Below are positions 17,639-27,600 of a stretch of 64,000 bases of DNA, piece after piece. Within the stretch, counting starts at the first letter, position 1, and every line of letters begins with the position of its first letter. Both the position numbers and the translations under genes were made by a program. The notes beneath the pieces were generated by a model that worked only from the letters and a program-made list of their open reading frames with translations, did not search any database and was not told where the DNA came from. This DNA is from VXYL01 sp965208525 (GTDB lineage: Bacteria > Pseudomonadota > Gammaproteobacteria > Pseudomonadales > Azotimanducaceae): contig OZ242340.1 in NCBI GenBank assembly GCA_965208525.1, forward strand, positions 2,108,001 to 2,172,000, given 5' to 3'.

Positions 17639-18781
17639 ATGCAAACGCTCCCCTTCAAGCAACTCGTGCCCGACATCCTCCGCACCATCGGTGCCCCGGA
17701 CTTCGAGGAACGAGGCGATGGCCTGAGCCCCCGCCGCCTTCCCGCCTGGACTCGCCCCCAAGTCCCCGCCCCCATGGATGTCATGGTGCGCATGCCCTCC
17801 GGCGTCCGCCTCGAGTTCAGCAGCAACGCTACGCGAGTGGGCATCGAGTTCCTCGCCACCAACATGGTGACCCCACCGCGCCCACGCCGCCCCATCACCT
17901 TCAACCTGCAATGCGGCGACACCCTCAAGGCCGCCACCTCCACCGCCGGCAACACGATCGTCCTCAACCCCCGCCAGCCCGGCGAGTTCGAACTCAAGCG
18001 CGGCGAAGTGGACACACTGTGGTTCGACGACCTGCCGGCAGGCGACAAGCGCTGCGAAATCTGGCTGCCCCACAACGCCATGCTGGAACTGCGGTCTCTC
18101 CAGCTCGACGATGGCGCCAGCATCGGCCCACCGCCCCAGGAGACGCGCCCCGTCTGGCTGCACTACGGCAGCTCCATCAGCCACTGCATGGAGGCCGAAC
18201 AGCCCGCCTTCACTTGGCCAGCGGTCGCGGCCCGAACGGCGGGTGTATCGCTTCGAAGCCTGGGCTTCGGCGGCCAATGCCATCTCGACCAGTTCGTCGC
18301 CCGCACCATCCGCGACGCCCGCGCCGATGCCATCACCATTAAGACCGGCATCAACATCGTCAACATGGATTCCATGCGCGAGCGCATCTTCTCCCCCGCG
18401 CTGCATGGCTTCCTCGACACCATCCGCGAAGGCAAGCCCCACACTCCCATCACCGTCATCTCGCCGATCGTTTGCCCAAGCGCTGAAGACCACCCCGGCC
18501 CCACCATCCCCAACGCCGACGGCAAGTTCGTGACCCACGCCGGCAACGAGCATCTGCGCAACGGCTGCCTCACGCTGAAGCGCATCCGCGAACTGATCGC
18601 CACGGTGGTCAGCGCCCGCCAAGCCGCGGGTGACCGCAAACTCCACTACGTCGACGGCCTCACCCTGTTCGGCGCAGCCGACGCCGGCGACCTCCCCGAC
18701 GACCTGCACCCCAACCCCGCCGGGTACATCCGCATGGGCGAACGATTCGCCCCAACGCTGGCGGAGCTCTGCGCGCAATAG
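17639..18781 (+). CDS. SGNH/GDSL-type hydrolase with N-terminal beta domain
   Basis: 380 residues. Residues 1-165 form a beta-rich region (GVRLEFSSNATRVGIEFLAT, GEFELKRGEVDTLWFDDLPAG), as in carbohydrate-esterase-like SGNH proteins. The catalytic domain has VWLHYGSSISH (nucleophile probably Ser179 in a GSS variant of the usual GDS), LGFGGQCHLDQF (Gly), IKTGINIVN (Asn) and DDLHPNPAGY (Asp-x2-His). It is probably an esterase or acetylhydrolase; no signal peptide is seen, so it is likely cytoplasmic. The start at 17639 is 160 bp from the divergent LLM gene. A ~235-bp composite repeat follows the stop codon. Confidence 0.82.
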   Translation: MQTLPFKQLVPDILRTIGAPDFEERGDGLSPRRLPAWTRPQVPAPMDVMVRMPSGVRLEFSSNATRVGIEFLATNMVTPPRPRRPITFNLQCGDTLKAATSTAGNTIVLNPRQPGEFELKRGEVDTLWFDDLPAGDKRCEIWLPHNAMLELRSLQLDDGASIGPPPQETRPVWLHYGSSISHCMEAEQPAFTWPAVAARTAGVSLRSLGFGGQCHLDQFVARTIRDARADAITIKTGINIVNMDSMRERIFSPALHGFLDTIREGKPHTPITVISPIVCPSAEDHPGPTIPNADGKFVTHAGNEHLRNGCLTLKRIRELIATVVSARQAAGDRKLHYVDGLTLFGAADAGDLPDDLHPNPAGYIRMGERFAPTLAELCAQ

Positions 18782-18799
18782 AAGGTGCCGCAGAGCTTC

Positions 18800-19035
18800 C
18801 AGCCCACCGAGGACGTCGGGTCGCCGACGCATGGGGTACAGGGCAGCTTCTCCCGCCTTCAACGCTGCGGGAGAGGCCTTTGGGGGGAGGGCATCTTGCC
18901 CTCCCACGCGCCGTAAGGCGCGATCCGCGCTGCACATCTCTCCCGCGCGACTCGCGCGCCTGTCGGCGCCTACGAGGGCGAGACGCCCTCGCCCCCAGGG
19001 TCCCGACTTCGATTCAGATTGTCAAAGAATCAACG
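18800..19035. repeat. ~235-bp composite repeat, copy 1
   Basis: Begins CACCGAGGACGTCGGGTCGC, passes through the hairpin element at 18882-18922, a GGGCG-AGA-CGCCC hairpin at about 18973-18991, and ends near CGACTTCGATTCAGATTGTC and ATCAACGTG. A collinear, clearly similar copy lies at 29178-29412. Both copies start shortly after the stop of a plus-strand gene and precede a convergent minus-strand gene. The remaining bases to 19213 hold nothing recognised. Confidence 0.75.
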
Positions 19036-19213
19036 TGTTAGACGACTTGCTCGATGCGAGGGACGACGTTGTGTCCTCATAGCGATGTCCCGTCGTGACT
19101 CAGGCGTTAGGGAACCTCCGATCCTGTCCCGTTTCGTCAACGTTGGTTGCTAGGGGAGGGCGAGATGCCTTTGCACAGGGGTGACTCCTGTTCGATGGCT
19201 TGATCAGAGGTTC

Positions 19214-20428
19214 CTACACGATCCCTCGGGCCCGATAGTCCGCCACCGTTTGCGAGTCGAAGCCGAGCTCGGCAAGTACAGTGTCGGTGTGCTCCCCGGG
19301 TTCCGGCGCCCGACGAATGCCTCGCCGGCGCACCGCATCCACATTTACGGGATGGTTGATGACGTAGTCGGCCGCGATGTCGTCCACCGGCGGCATCACG
19401 ACGTTGTTAGCCGTGAGTTGCTCGTCGCTGGCGAGGTCGTCGATCTTGCCCACCATCGATACCGGCACCGCGGCCTCGGCCAACGCCGCGAGCCAGTGCG
19501 CAGCGGATTGACGGCTCACGATCGGTCGCAGCTTTGCGGCAATTTCCTTCGCATGGGCGAGGCGCGACTCCTGGCTCGCGTAGCGCGGCTCGGCCATCAG
19601 CGCCGCCGCGCCGAGCACATCGAGCAGTCTTGCCGTTTCCTCATCGCTTCGCACCATCGTGAACTGCAGCCAGCGCCCGTCCGCGGTCTCGTAGAGCTCC
19701 CGCGTGAACGGCCGCGCCGACGGATTCGGATAGTTGGAGAAGTCGCTGCCGTGGGCGAACCGTGCCGCCGCAATGCAGGACGCCGCCCACACGCCATTGG
19801 CGATGAGCGACGTATGCACCATGCCGCCCTCGCCGGTGCGCTCACGGTGCAGCAAGGCCGTGACGATGCCGGCATAGAGTGCGACGGCGGTCGGATGATC
19901 CCCCATTCCCGGCAACGACGGCGCCGGTTGCGCGCCAGGCGAGCGCACCACGTCCATCAGCCCCGACCGCGACCAATACGCCACCAAGTCGAATCCTTCC
20001 CGATCCTTCTCGGGCCCTTGCTCCCCATAGGCGGTGAGCGATGCGTAGATCATGCGCGGATTGATGGGCTTCAAGTCCTCGTAGGTGAGTCCCAGCCGCC
20101 GGCGCATGTGCAGCGGATAGTTGGTGACATACACGTCGCACGCCGCCACCAGCCGCTTCAGCACCTCCTGCCCCTCCGGCGCCTTAACGTTCAGCGTGAT
20201 CGACCGCTTGCCCCGCGCATCCTGCGCCCACGCATAGTTGATGTCGGCGTTCGGCGTCGCCGGCGCAAGTGCCAAGCGACGATATGGGTCGCCATCCCCC
20301 GGCATCTCCACCTTCACCACATCGGCGCCGAAGTCGGCCAGCATGGTCGCGGACACGGGCCCCGCGATCCAGCTCCCCGCATCCACCACCTTCAGCCCCT
20401 CGAACAGAAGCGGCCCTTCCCCCGCCAT
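19214..20428 (-). CDS. Family III CoA-transferase (CaiB/BaiF)
   Basis: 404 residues, standard length. LFEGLKVVDAGSWIAGPVS, DFGADVVKVEMPGDGDPYRR, INYAWAQDARGKRSITLNVK, YVTNYPLHMRRRLGLTYEDL and GMGDHPTAVAL are the family's conserved blocks; the Asp of GMGDHPTA is the nucleophile that forms the acyl-CoA anhydride. ADGRWLQFTMVRSDEETARL and the C-terminal RRAPEPGEHTDTVLAELG are also typical. It transfers CoA between carboxylic acids, as in formyl-CoA, carnitine or aromatic acid metabolism, with unknown specificity here. It is transcribed alone and divergently from the HNH gene. Confidence 0.92.
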   Translation of the reverse strand: MAGEGPLLFEGLKVVDAGSWIAGPVSATMLADFGADVVKVEMPGDGDPYRRLALAPATPNADINYAWAQDARGKRSITLNVKAPEGQEVLKRLVAACDVYVTNYPLHMRRRLGLTYEDLKPINPRMIYASLTAYGEQGPEKDREGFDLVAYWSRSGLMDVVRSPGAQPAPSLPGMGDHPTAVALYAGIVTALLHRERTGEGGMVHTSLIANGVWAASCIAAARFAHGSDFSNYPNPSARPFTRELYETADGRWLQFTMVRSDEETARLLDVLGAAALMAEPRYASQESRLAHAKEIAAKLRPIVSRQSAAHWLAALAEAAVPVSMVGKIDDLASDEQLTANNVVMPPVDDIAADYVINHPVNVDAVRRRGIRRAPEPGEHTDTVLAELGFDSQTVADYRARGIV

Positions 20429-20634
20429 GCCTTGCGCCCTCCTCGCTTTGGCGGGGCGATGGTAAACGACGCATCGCGTCGGGGATGTACGCGGGCGTGT
20501 ACCATCTGGCGACGATCCGGGCCTTGGAAGTTGATGGTTGGGCGGAGCGCTCTCGGACTAGCGGCGGCGGCTCTACTGTGCTTTTTGGGAAACTGCGGAC
20601 GCGTGTGAGAGACCTTTCTGATGAGGCGGGCGCG

Positions 20635-21528
20635 ATGACCAAGGAGGAGTTCCTAGAGCGGATCGACGCGATCAACGTTTGGAAGTCAGGCGGTCAACGA
20701 GCACCGCACAAGCCATTGCTGCTGTTGCTCGCTCTCGGTAGGGCATCCCGCGGGATGCCAAGACAGGATTCGTTCGCAGAACTGAAACGACCCCTAGAAG
20801 GGCTGCTAACGCGATTCGGGCCGCCTCGCGAAACCCTTCACCCCGAACACCCCTTCATTCGCCTGCGCAAAGACCGCGTCTGGGAAGTCGACCGATTCCA
20901 AGACGTGCCACTAAACCGGAGCGGTGATGCCAGCCCGAAGTTTCTCGTGGATGAGGGCATTGCAGCCGGACTTCCAGAATCGCTATATGCCCTGCTTGTT
21001 ACCACTCCTGGCTTGATTGCAGAAGCCGCCGAGCGCCTGCTGGTCGGGCATTTCCCATCATCGTTGCACCAGGACATCCGCGATGCGGTAGGCCTCCGGG
21101 AACACGAGGTGCGCGATGCCCCGCGGCGGCCCCGCGACCCCAAGTTCCGGCACGAAGTCCTGCGCGCTTACGAACGCCACTGCGCCGTATGTGGCTTCGA
21201 CATTCGCCTCGTGGACGACCTGCTCGGCCTCGAAGCCGCCCACATCAAATGGCACGCAGCCGGCGGCCCGGACGACGTCCGCAACGGCCTGGCACTGTGC
21301 GGCCTACACCACAAAGCACTCGATCGTGGCGCCATCGGCATCGAACCAACCGGCTCAGGCTTCCAGGTCCTGATCTCCGCAGAGGTAAACGGCCAAAGCG
21401 AAGCCATGCGTTGGCTGCTCGACTACGCCGGGCAAGCACTTCGGCAGCCGCAAAGCACGGAATGGGCACCAGACCCTTCCTTCGTCGATTGGCACCGCAA
21501 AGAGGTGTTCCGCGACCCGCCAAGATAG
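20635..21528 (+). CDS. Putative phosphorothioate-sensing type IV restriction endonuclease (SBD-HNH, ScoMcrA-like)
   Basis: 297 residues. The N-terminal half (MTKEEFLERIDAINVWKSGG, RAPHKPLLLLLALGRAS, LLTRFGPPRETLHPEHPFIR, RKDRVWEVD) matches the sulfur-binding domain of phosphorothioated-DNA-binding restriction enzymes such as ScoMcrA. The C-terminal half is an HNH nuclease: RAYERHCAVCGFDIRLVDDL (CxxC), LEAAHIKWHAAGGPDDVRNG and LCGLHHKALDRGAI. In the known family such proteins cut DNA carrying Dnd-type sulfur modification. No dnd genes are in the window, which fits a stand-alone type IV role. The start has GAGG 9 nt upstream. It precedes the Fic remnant. Confidence 0.78.
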   Translation: MTKEEFLERIDAINVWKSGGQRAPHKPLLLLLALGRASRGMPRQDSFAELKRPLEGLLTRFGPPRETLHPEHPFIRLRKDRVWEVDRFQDVPLNRSGDASPKFLVDEGIAAGLPESLYALLVTTPGLIAEAAERLLVGHFPSSLHQDIRDAVGLREHEVRDAPRRPRDPKFRHEVLRAYERHCAVCGFDIRLVDDLLGLEAAHIKWHAAGGPDDVRNGLALCGLHHKALDRGAIGIEPTGSGFQVLISAEVNGQSEAMRWLLDYAGQALRQPQSTEWAPDPSFVDWHRKEVFRDPPR

Positions 21529-21711
21529 CGCGCTGGTCTGTCTCAATGAGAAGGTGAGGGGCCATCGGCTCCCCGAGGGCGTTGCGCTCCCATGTTCGTC
21601 CGCGCTTGTGTTCTTCAAAGGAAGCATGGCGACCACTGCGCCGCCATATGTCCATGAGCAGCAATATGGCTTCCGTCTAACGCCTTTGTTGCACCTACGT
21701 ACAATAAGGGC

Positions 21712-22239
21712 GTGAAAGTCGACGCTCCAACACCGAGGCTGGACCTAGGCCGCGCCGGTGCCTACGCGATGCAGGCTGGCGGCTATCGCGCCTTTCTGCC
21801 CAAGCCCCTGCCGCGATATCCGCCGCTCGTGATGAACGAGTCGTTGTTGGCCCTCCTGTCAGCTGCTGATCGCGAACTGGGACGGCTCGACGGCGCGATC
21901 CAGATTCTGCCCAACCCGGACCTGTTCGTCCTGATGTTCGTGCGCCGGGAGGCGGTGCTTTCTAGCCAGATCGAGGGCACGCAGAGTTCGCTGCGCGACC
22001 TGCTTGAGGCGGAAGCTCGTGTCCATGATCCCAAGCGCCCGGCCGATGTGGCAGAGGTCTCCAACTACGTGGCTGCCCTGAGCGTAAGCGCAGCCGCGCA
22101 GTCTTTGGGCATCACCTATGGCGCCGCAAATCGCGTTGTCGGGACGCTTGTGCGCGAGGGTGTGTTGGAGGAACGCACGGGGCATGCGCGCAACCGTCGT
22201 TTCGCGTACCAGCGCTACATTGATCTCTTTGCCGACTGA
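21712..22239 (+). pseudogene. Fic family protein with in-frame deletion of the catalytic core
   Basis: 175 residues against about 370 for full-length relatives. Residues 1-115 are a typical Fic N-terminal domain: AFLPKPLPRYPPLVMNESLL, GRLDGAIQILPNPDLFVLMF and RREAVLSSQIEGTQSSLRDL, the last holding the S/T-x3-E inhibitory-type helix region. They pass directly into SLGITYGAANRVVGTLVREG and VLEERTGHARNRRFAYQRYI, the C-terminal winged-helix part. The Fic core with HxFx(D/E)GNGR is entirely missing, so AMP-transfer is impossible. The frame is intact, start GTG with AAGGG upstream. It may be a decayed gene or a retained regulator made of the two flanking domains. Confidence 0.75.
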
Positions 22240-22248
22240 CAGGCGGCC

Positions 22249-23079
22249 CTACGCCGGAAAGATCTGCGCGCCGCCGTCCACTCGGAGCACTTGCCCGGTG
22301 ATGTAGGAGGAATCGTCGGTCACCAGGAACTCCACGGTGCGGGCGATTTCTTCCGGCCAGCCGTAGCGGGTTAGGGCACCGGTGGTGACTTTGCGATCTT
22401 CGCGGGTGGGGCGGCTGGCGACGAATCTTGCCGTGATGATCTCGCCTGGGGCGATGACGTTGGCATAGACGCCGTGGGGACGGAGTTGGGCAGCGAGGCA
22501 TCGGGTGTATTCGTGCATGGCGGCCTTGGCGGTGCCGTAGATGACTTCGGAAGGGTGGCCGGAGAGGCCGGCGATGCTGCCGACGGAGACGATCCAGCCG
22601 GCGTTACGCTCGATCATTTCCGGCACCACCTCGTGGCAGACGAGGATGCAGGACATCAGGTTGCGGTCCAGCACGATGCGCACGTCTTCGAGCGACACTT
22701 CCACGCCGTCGTTCACCACCGGCTTGCCGGCGCGCTCGCCCGTGACGCCCTTGGTGCCGATGTCGCCGCCGGCGTTGTTGACGAGGATGTCGATGCGACC
22801 GAATCGGTCGCGGATCTTCGCGACCACGTCGCGCACGGCCTGTTCCGAGGTGAGGTCGGCGGGGGCCGCGAACACTTCGGCGCCCGTGTCCTGGGCGATC
22901 TCGTCTGCGACCGCCTGGAGGGAATCCGCCTCTCCCAAGGCACGGGAAGACGTGGCCGTTGTGCCGTGCACCACGACCTTGGCGCCGAGCCCAGCGAGGT
23001 GCGCCGCCACTACGCGCCCGATGCCCCGCGACGAACCGGTCACCCACGCCACCTTGCCTTGCAGCCGTCCGTTGCTCAT
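22249..23079 (-). CDS. Short-chain dehydrogenase/reductase
   Basis: 276 residues, classical SDR. WVTGSSRGIG gives the cofactor motif, VNNAGGDIG the NNAG motif, SVGSIAG the catalytic Ser strand and YGTAKAAM the Tyr/Lys pair. The ending SSYITGQVLRVDGGAQIFPA is typical. VVHGTTATSSRALG after strand 2 lacks an acidic residue, which favours NADPH. AAGGAGAG lies just upstream of the ATG. It is convergent with the Fic remnant, 9 bp away, and is followed upstream on the same strand by the CoA-transferase family I gene. A 3-oxoacyl-ACP reductase-like role is possible, but substrate unknown. Confidence 0.9.
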   Translation of the reverse strand: MSNGRLQGKVAWVTGSSRGIGRVVAAHLAGLGAKVVVHGTTATSSRALGEADSLQAVADEIAQDTGAEVFAAPADLTSEQAVRDVVAKIRDRFGRIDILVNNAGGDIGTKGVTGERAGKPVVNDGVEVSLEDVRIVLDRNLMSCILVCHEVVPEMIERNAGWIVSVGSIAGLSGHPSEVIYGTAKAAMHEYTRCLAAQLRPHGVYANVIAPGEIITARFVASRPTREDRKVTTGALTRYGWPEEIARTVEFLVTDDSSYITGQVLRVDGGAQIFPA

Positions 23080-23159
23080 TCACCCTCTCCTTGAGTTGCC
23101 CACGACGCGTAGTGTCGCACGGCGCCGGTCGCAGCCCGCACTCCGGTGGTGAGGAAGCG

Positions 23160-24416
23160 TCACGTTGATGCGGTGGCCGCCTCGCGCAACTCGTCCCGGA
23201 AGTCGGGGTGGGCTATGGCAATTAGGGACTCGGCGCGGGCCTCGGTTGGCAGGCCGTGCAGGCGGGCGATGCCGAATTCGGTGACCACGATGTCGACGTC
23301 CGTGCGCAGTGCCGTGACGATGGCGGTGCGGGGGACGATGCGGGATTGCGTGCCGCGGCGTGCGGTGGCGGTCATGGCGACGATGGAGCGGCCGCCGGGG
23401 GACATGCGGGCGGCGCGCATGAAGTCCACGGCACCGCCGACGCCGGAGATTTGCCGGCTGCCGATCACCTCCGCGTTCACTTGGCCGTGTAGGTCCACTT
23501 CCACGGCGGAGTTCACGGATACGAAGTTGTCGAGGGAGGCGATGACGCGGGCGTCGTGGGTGACGTCGGCGCCGGTGAGGATGACGTCCGGGCGGGTGGC
23601 GGCCCAGTCGTGGAGGTTTTGGCTGCCGAGCAGCATTCCGGCTACATGCTCGCCGGTGCGAACTGCCTTGCGTGCGCCGGTGACGACGCCAGCCTCGATG
23701 AGCGCCATGCCGCCGTCGTCGAGCAGACCGCCGTGGAGTCCAAGGTCGTTGTGGTTGGCGAGCGCGTCTAGGATCGCCGCCGGGATGGCGCCGATGCCGG
23801 TTTGCAGGCAGTCGCCGTCGCGCACCAGCGAGGCAACGTGGGTGCCGATGGCTCGGGCGGTTTCGTCGAGTTTGGGCGGGGGCATCTCTGGCAACGCACG
23901 GGATGTTTCGACGACACCGTAGAGGGACGACTCCGCGACGACGGGAGCACCGGCGGGGGCGACGAAGCCCGCGTTGCATTCCGCGATGACCCTTGATGCG
24001 CTGCTGGCAGCGGCGTGGAAATCTGCGTTCGGGCCAAGGCGAAGTTTTCCGTCGCGGTCCCGCGCTACCTGCACGAAGGCGAGGTCTGGCGGCTCTGCCC
24101 GCAGGAGATCGAACACCTGCCTGAGGTGCATCGGCACGAAGCGGACACGGCCGGCGGCGTGGCTCTGTTGGAGGTCTGGCGTGAGAAAGAACGTCTCCAT
24201 GCGCGCGGTATGGTGCAGCGTGGAGAAGTCGAAGCGATTGATGCCGGGGAGAGGGAACTGCAGGAATGTCACGCCGGCGGCAGCATCGGGGGTGTCCTGA
24301 CAGGCGGCGGCGAGGGCATCCACGAGCCCGCACGGCTCGTTGCTGCTGCCGCCGACGAAGACGCGCATTCCGGGGCGCAGCATGGCGGCCACGTCGGCTC
24401 CCGTGAGTGTTCGCAT
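23160..24416 (-). CDS. Acetyl-CoA hydrolase/4-hydroxybutyrate CoA-transferase family protein
   Basis: 418 residues from the ATG at 24416, chosen because GGAGGGG precedes it. MRTLTGADVAAMLRPGMRVF, VGGSSNEPCGLVDALAAA, QTGIGAIPAAILDALANHND, GLHGGLLDDGGMALIEAG and SVNSAVEVDLHGQVNAEVIG are the conserved blocks. The Glu in SAVEVDL is the catalytic residue that carries CoA as a thioester. GVGGAVDFMRAARMSPGGRS and VTEFGIARLHGL close the domain. It moves CoA between acetyl-CoA and a short acid such as 4-hydroxybutyrate, butyrate or propionate. With the SDR downstream and the nearby family III CoA-transferase it suggests acid activation for catabolism. Confidence 0.9.
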   Translation of the reverse strand: MRTLTGADVAAMLRPGMRVFVGGSSNEPCGLVDALAAACQDTPDAAAGVTFLQFPLPGINRFDFSTLHHTARMETFFLTPDLQQSHAAGRVRFVPMHLRQVFDLLRAEPPDLAFVQVARDRDGKLRLGPNADFHAAASSASRVIAECNAGFVAPAGAPVVAESSLYGVVETSRALPEMPPPKLDETARAIGTHVASLVRDGDCLQTGIGAIPAAILDALANHNDLGLHGGLLDDGGMALIEAGVVTGARKAVRTGEHVAGMLLGSQNLHDWAATRPDVILTGADVTHDARVIASLDNFVSVNSAVEVDLHGQVNAEVIGSRQISGVGGAVDFMRAARMSPGGRSIVAMTATARRGTQSRIVPRTAIVTALRTDVDIVVTEFGIARLHGLPTEARAESLIAIAHPDFRDELREAATAST

Positions 24417-24530
24417 GGTTTCCCCTCCCGCTGCCGGCGAGTTTGACCGAGCGGGAGCCATGGCCGCAATGAGGAGCGCCCCTCAGTGGTGTCTCTTTTT
24501 TGGCTTATGCCGTGCTTGGGGCCGTCTGGT

Positions 24531-24643
24531 CGGAGGCGCCTGCCCTCCATTGCGCCGCAAGGCGCGCGGAACACTCGCTGCACCAGCAAGATGCGCGCCC
24601 TTGCGGGCGCGATGGAGGGCGGGACGCCCTCCCCCAGAGGAGG
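24531..24643. repeat. Two adjacent palindromic repeat elements
   Basis: First element: GGAGGCGCCTGCCCTCCATT followed by GCGCC-GCAA-GGCGC. Second element, inverted: GCGCCC-TTGC-GGGCGC followed by GGAGGGCG-GGA-CGCCCTCC. They face each other around about 24590, giving a large imperfect inverted repeat upstream of Lhr. The Lhr reading frame stays open through it, but this part is not credible protein. Confidence 0.65.
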
Positions 24644-24699
24644 GTGCCGGACGCTGTGGCCAGTTGCCACCAGCATCCGCCGCGGCAGCAGAGGTCAAA

Positions 24700-27600
24700 G
24701 TGAGACTCTTACCCGCCTTCCGTCGCCACAGGCTGACGGGGCGGGTTCGGGTCGTGCCGCCGTATGATCGCGGCGTCGCAGTTGCCGAGTTCTGTGCCTT
24801 GCCTGCCTTGGACCGCTTCCATCCGCACATCCGCGACTGGTTCGGGGAACGGTTTGGCGATCCCACGGATGTTCAGGAGCGCAGTTGGCCTCGTATTGCC
24901 GGCGGCGAGCATCTGCTGATCACGGCGCCGACGGGCAGCGGCAAGACGCTCACGGCGTTTCTCTGGGCCATCGATGCCTTTGCCTCCGGCAGCGCCGAGC
25001 CCGGCATCACGCGGGTTCTCTACATCTCGCCCTTGAAGGCCCTGAACAACGACATCCGGCGCAATTTGCTTGCGCCGATCGCCGAACTTCGGGACCGTTT
25101 CGCGACACGGGGCGACGCGTTCCCGAGCCTGCGCGTGCAGACCCGCAGCGGCGATACGGAGCAGAGCGAACGCCAGCGCATGTTGCGGCGCCCTCCGGAA
25201 CTCCTCATCACGACGCCCGAGAGCTTGATGCTGCTGTTGACCACCGTGCGCGGGCGGCACGCGCTCTCCGCCGTCGAGTGCGTGATTCTCGATGAGATCC
25301 ACGCCATCGCCGACAACCGGCGCGGCGCCGCGCTCATGGCCTGCCTTGAACGCTTGGTTGAGGTGGCCGGCGAGTTCCAGCGTATCGCCCTCTCCGCCAC
25401 CGTGCGTCCGCTCGAGGCCGTGGCGGAGTACGTCGGCGGCCGCGACGAGAATGGTCGTCGTCGGCCGGTGGGGGTCATCGAGTCCAACGCGACCAAGAAC
25501 ATCGCGTTCCGAGTACGGTTTCCGGAAGAGGCGCGCATGGCGGCAGACAACGGCGATCCCATCTGGGCGCCTCTGTCGGACAGCTTCCGCGACATCATCG
25601 ACGCCAACCGATCCACCCTGTTCTTCACAAACAGCCGCCGGATGGCGGAGAAGATCACGCTGAAGCTGAACGAGGAGTCTGCTGCTCCCGTGGCGTGGGC
25701 GCATCACGGCTCGCTGGCGCGGGAAATCCGCACGGAGGTCGAGGCGCGACTGAAGCAAGGCGAGCTCAAGGCCATCGTCGCCACTTCGTCGCTGGAAATG
25801 GGCATCGACATCGGCGACCTCGACGAGGTGGTGCTGATTCAATCGCCGCCGTCCATCGCCGCTTCCCTGCAGCGCATCGGCCGGGCCGGACATCGCGTGG
25901 GCGAAACCAGTCGCGGCACCCTGTTTCCGAGCCACGCCCACGACTTCCTCGAAGCCGCCGTGATTGCCGGCGCGGTGGCCGAGCGAGACATCGAGCCGCT
26001 CAAGCCCCTGACGCGGCCGCTCGACGTGCTGGCGCAACTGCTGGTGTCCGCCACCGCATCGGAGACTTGGGAAGTGGATCGCTTGTATCGCGTGCTGGCG
26101 CGGTCGGCCCCCTTCGCAGAACTCGCCCGCGAACACTTCGACCTCGTCGTCGAGATGCTGGCCGGGCGCTATGCCGGCACCCGCGTGCGCGACTTGAGGC
26201 CCCGCCTTGCCTACGACCGCATCGCCGGCACGGTCAGCGCCCGCAAGGGCGCCGTGTTCGCTCTCTACACCTCGGGCGGCACGATTCCGGACCGTGGCTA
26301 CTTCACCCTTCGCCACGCCGACACCGGTGCCAGCATCGGCGAACTCGACGAGGAGTTCGTGTGGGAGGCGAGCGTTGGCGATACCTTCACCCTTGGCACC
26401 CAGAACTGGCGCGTGCAGCGCATCACCCACAACGACGTATTGGTGCAGACGGCACCCAGCAACGCCACCGCGCCGCCGTTCTGGCGCGCGGAGACGTTCA
26501 ATCGTAGTCATCATTTCTCCGCCCGAATCGGTGCCTTCCTCGGCCATGCCAACGAACTCCTGCAACAGCGGCGGGAGGACGAGTTCACCGAGCAACTCAC
26601 GACGGGTCTTGCGTTCGATGAGGTAGCGGCGGAGGAACTCACCGGCTTCCTGGCGCGGCAGCGCGAGGTGACCGAATGCGACCTACCGCACGCGGATCAC
26701 ATCCTGGTCGAACACATCCTGTCGGCGCCGGGGGGCTACCAAGGGCCGGACCGCGAGCAGCAAGTGGTGCTGCACACCTTCTGGGGCGGGCGCGTGAATC
26801 GGCCCTATGCGCTGGCGCTGGAGGCGGCCTTGAGCGAGCGGCTGCCCGGCGTGCCGGACATCCACGCCGACAACAACGCCATCGCTATTCAGGTCAAGGA
26901 AATGATCGATCCGGGCGAGTTGCTGTCGCTGGTGACGCCGGCCAACTTCGAGTCGCTGCTGCGCGCTTCGCTGGAGTCGTCCGGGTTCTTTGGTGCCCGC
27001 TTTCGCGAATGTGCCGGCAGGGCGCTGCTCCTGACGCGGCGGAACTTCCGCCACCGGATGCCGCTGTGGGTCTCGCGCCAGCAGGCGAAGAAGCTGATGA
27101 GCGCCGTGAAGCCGCTGTCCGATTTCCCGATCCTGCTCGAAACGTGGCGCACGTGCCTGAACGACGAGTTCGACATGGCCGCGGCGACGGAAATCGTCGC
27201 GCGCATTCATGCTGGCGAGGTGGATTGGTCGGTGGCGACGGTGAACGTGCCGAGCCCGTTCGCCGCCAATCTCGCCTTCGGTCAGGTGAACCGCTACATG
27301 TACGCGGACGACACGCCGGAGCGCGAGGCGGCGTCTGGTGCGTCGTCGCTGTCGGACGAGCTGATTCGCCAGGCGGTGTTCGACGCCGCGCTGCGCCCCA
27401 CCATCGACGCGGAAGTCGTGGCGGAGTTCGAGGCGAGGGCTCAGCGCACGAAGCCGGGCTATGTCCCCTCAGGCGAGGCGGAACTCGCGGAGTGGGCGAA
27501 GGAACGCGTCGCGATTCCCGTCGCCGAGTGGTTCGAGGACACACCCGTGCCGGAGCAAGTGAAGCGCGTCGTGCTTGCCGATGGGCGGGCTTGGCTGGTG

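Noticed and set aside
17480..18937. Long open frame extending the luciferase-like protein by about 486 residues
   Set aside because: Antisense to the well-supported SGNH hydrolase; composition is typical of a shadow frame and the protein family starts at MKVDAPL.
24709..26595. Open frame antisense to lhr (about 628 codons)
   Set aside because: Shadow of the helicase motifs region; no independent support.
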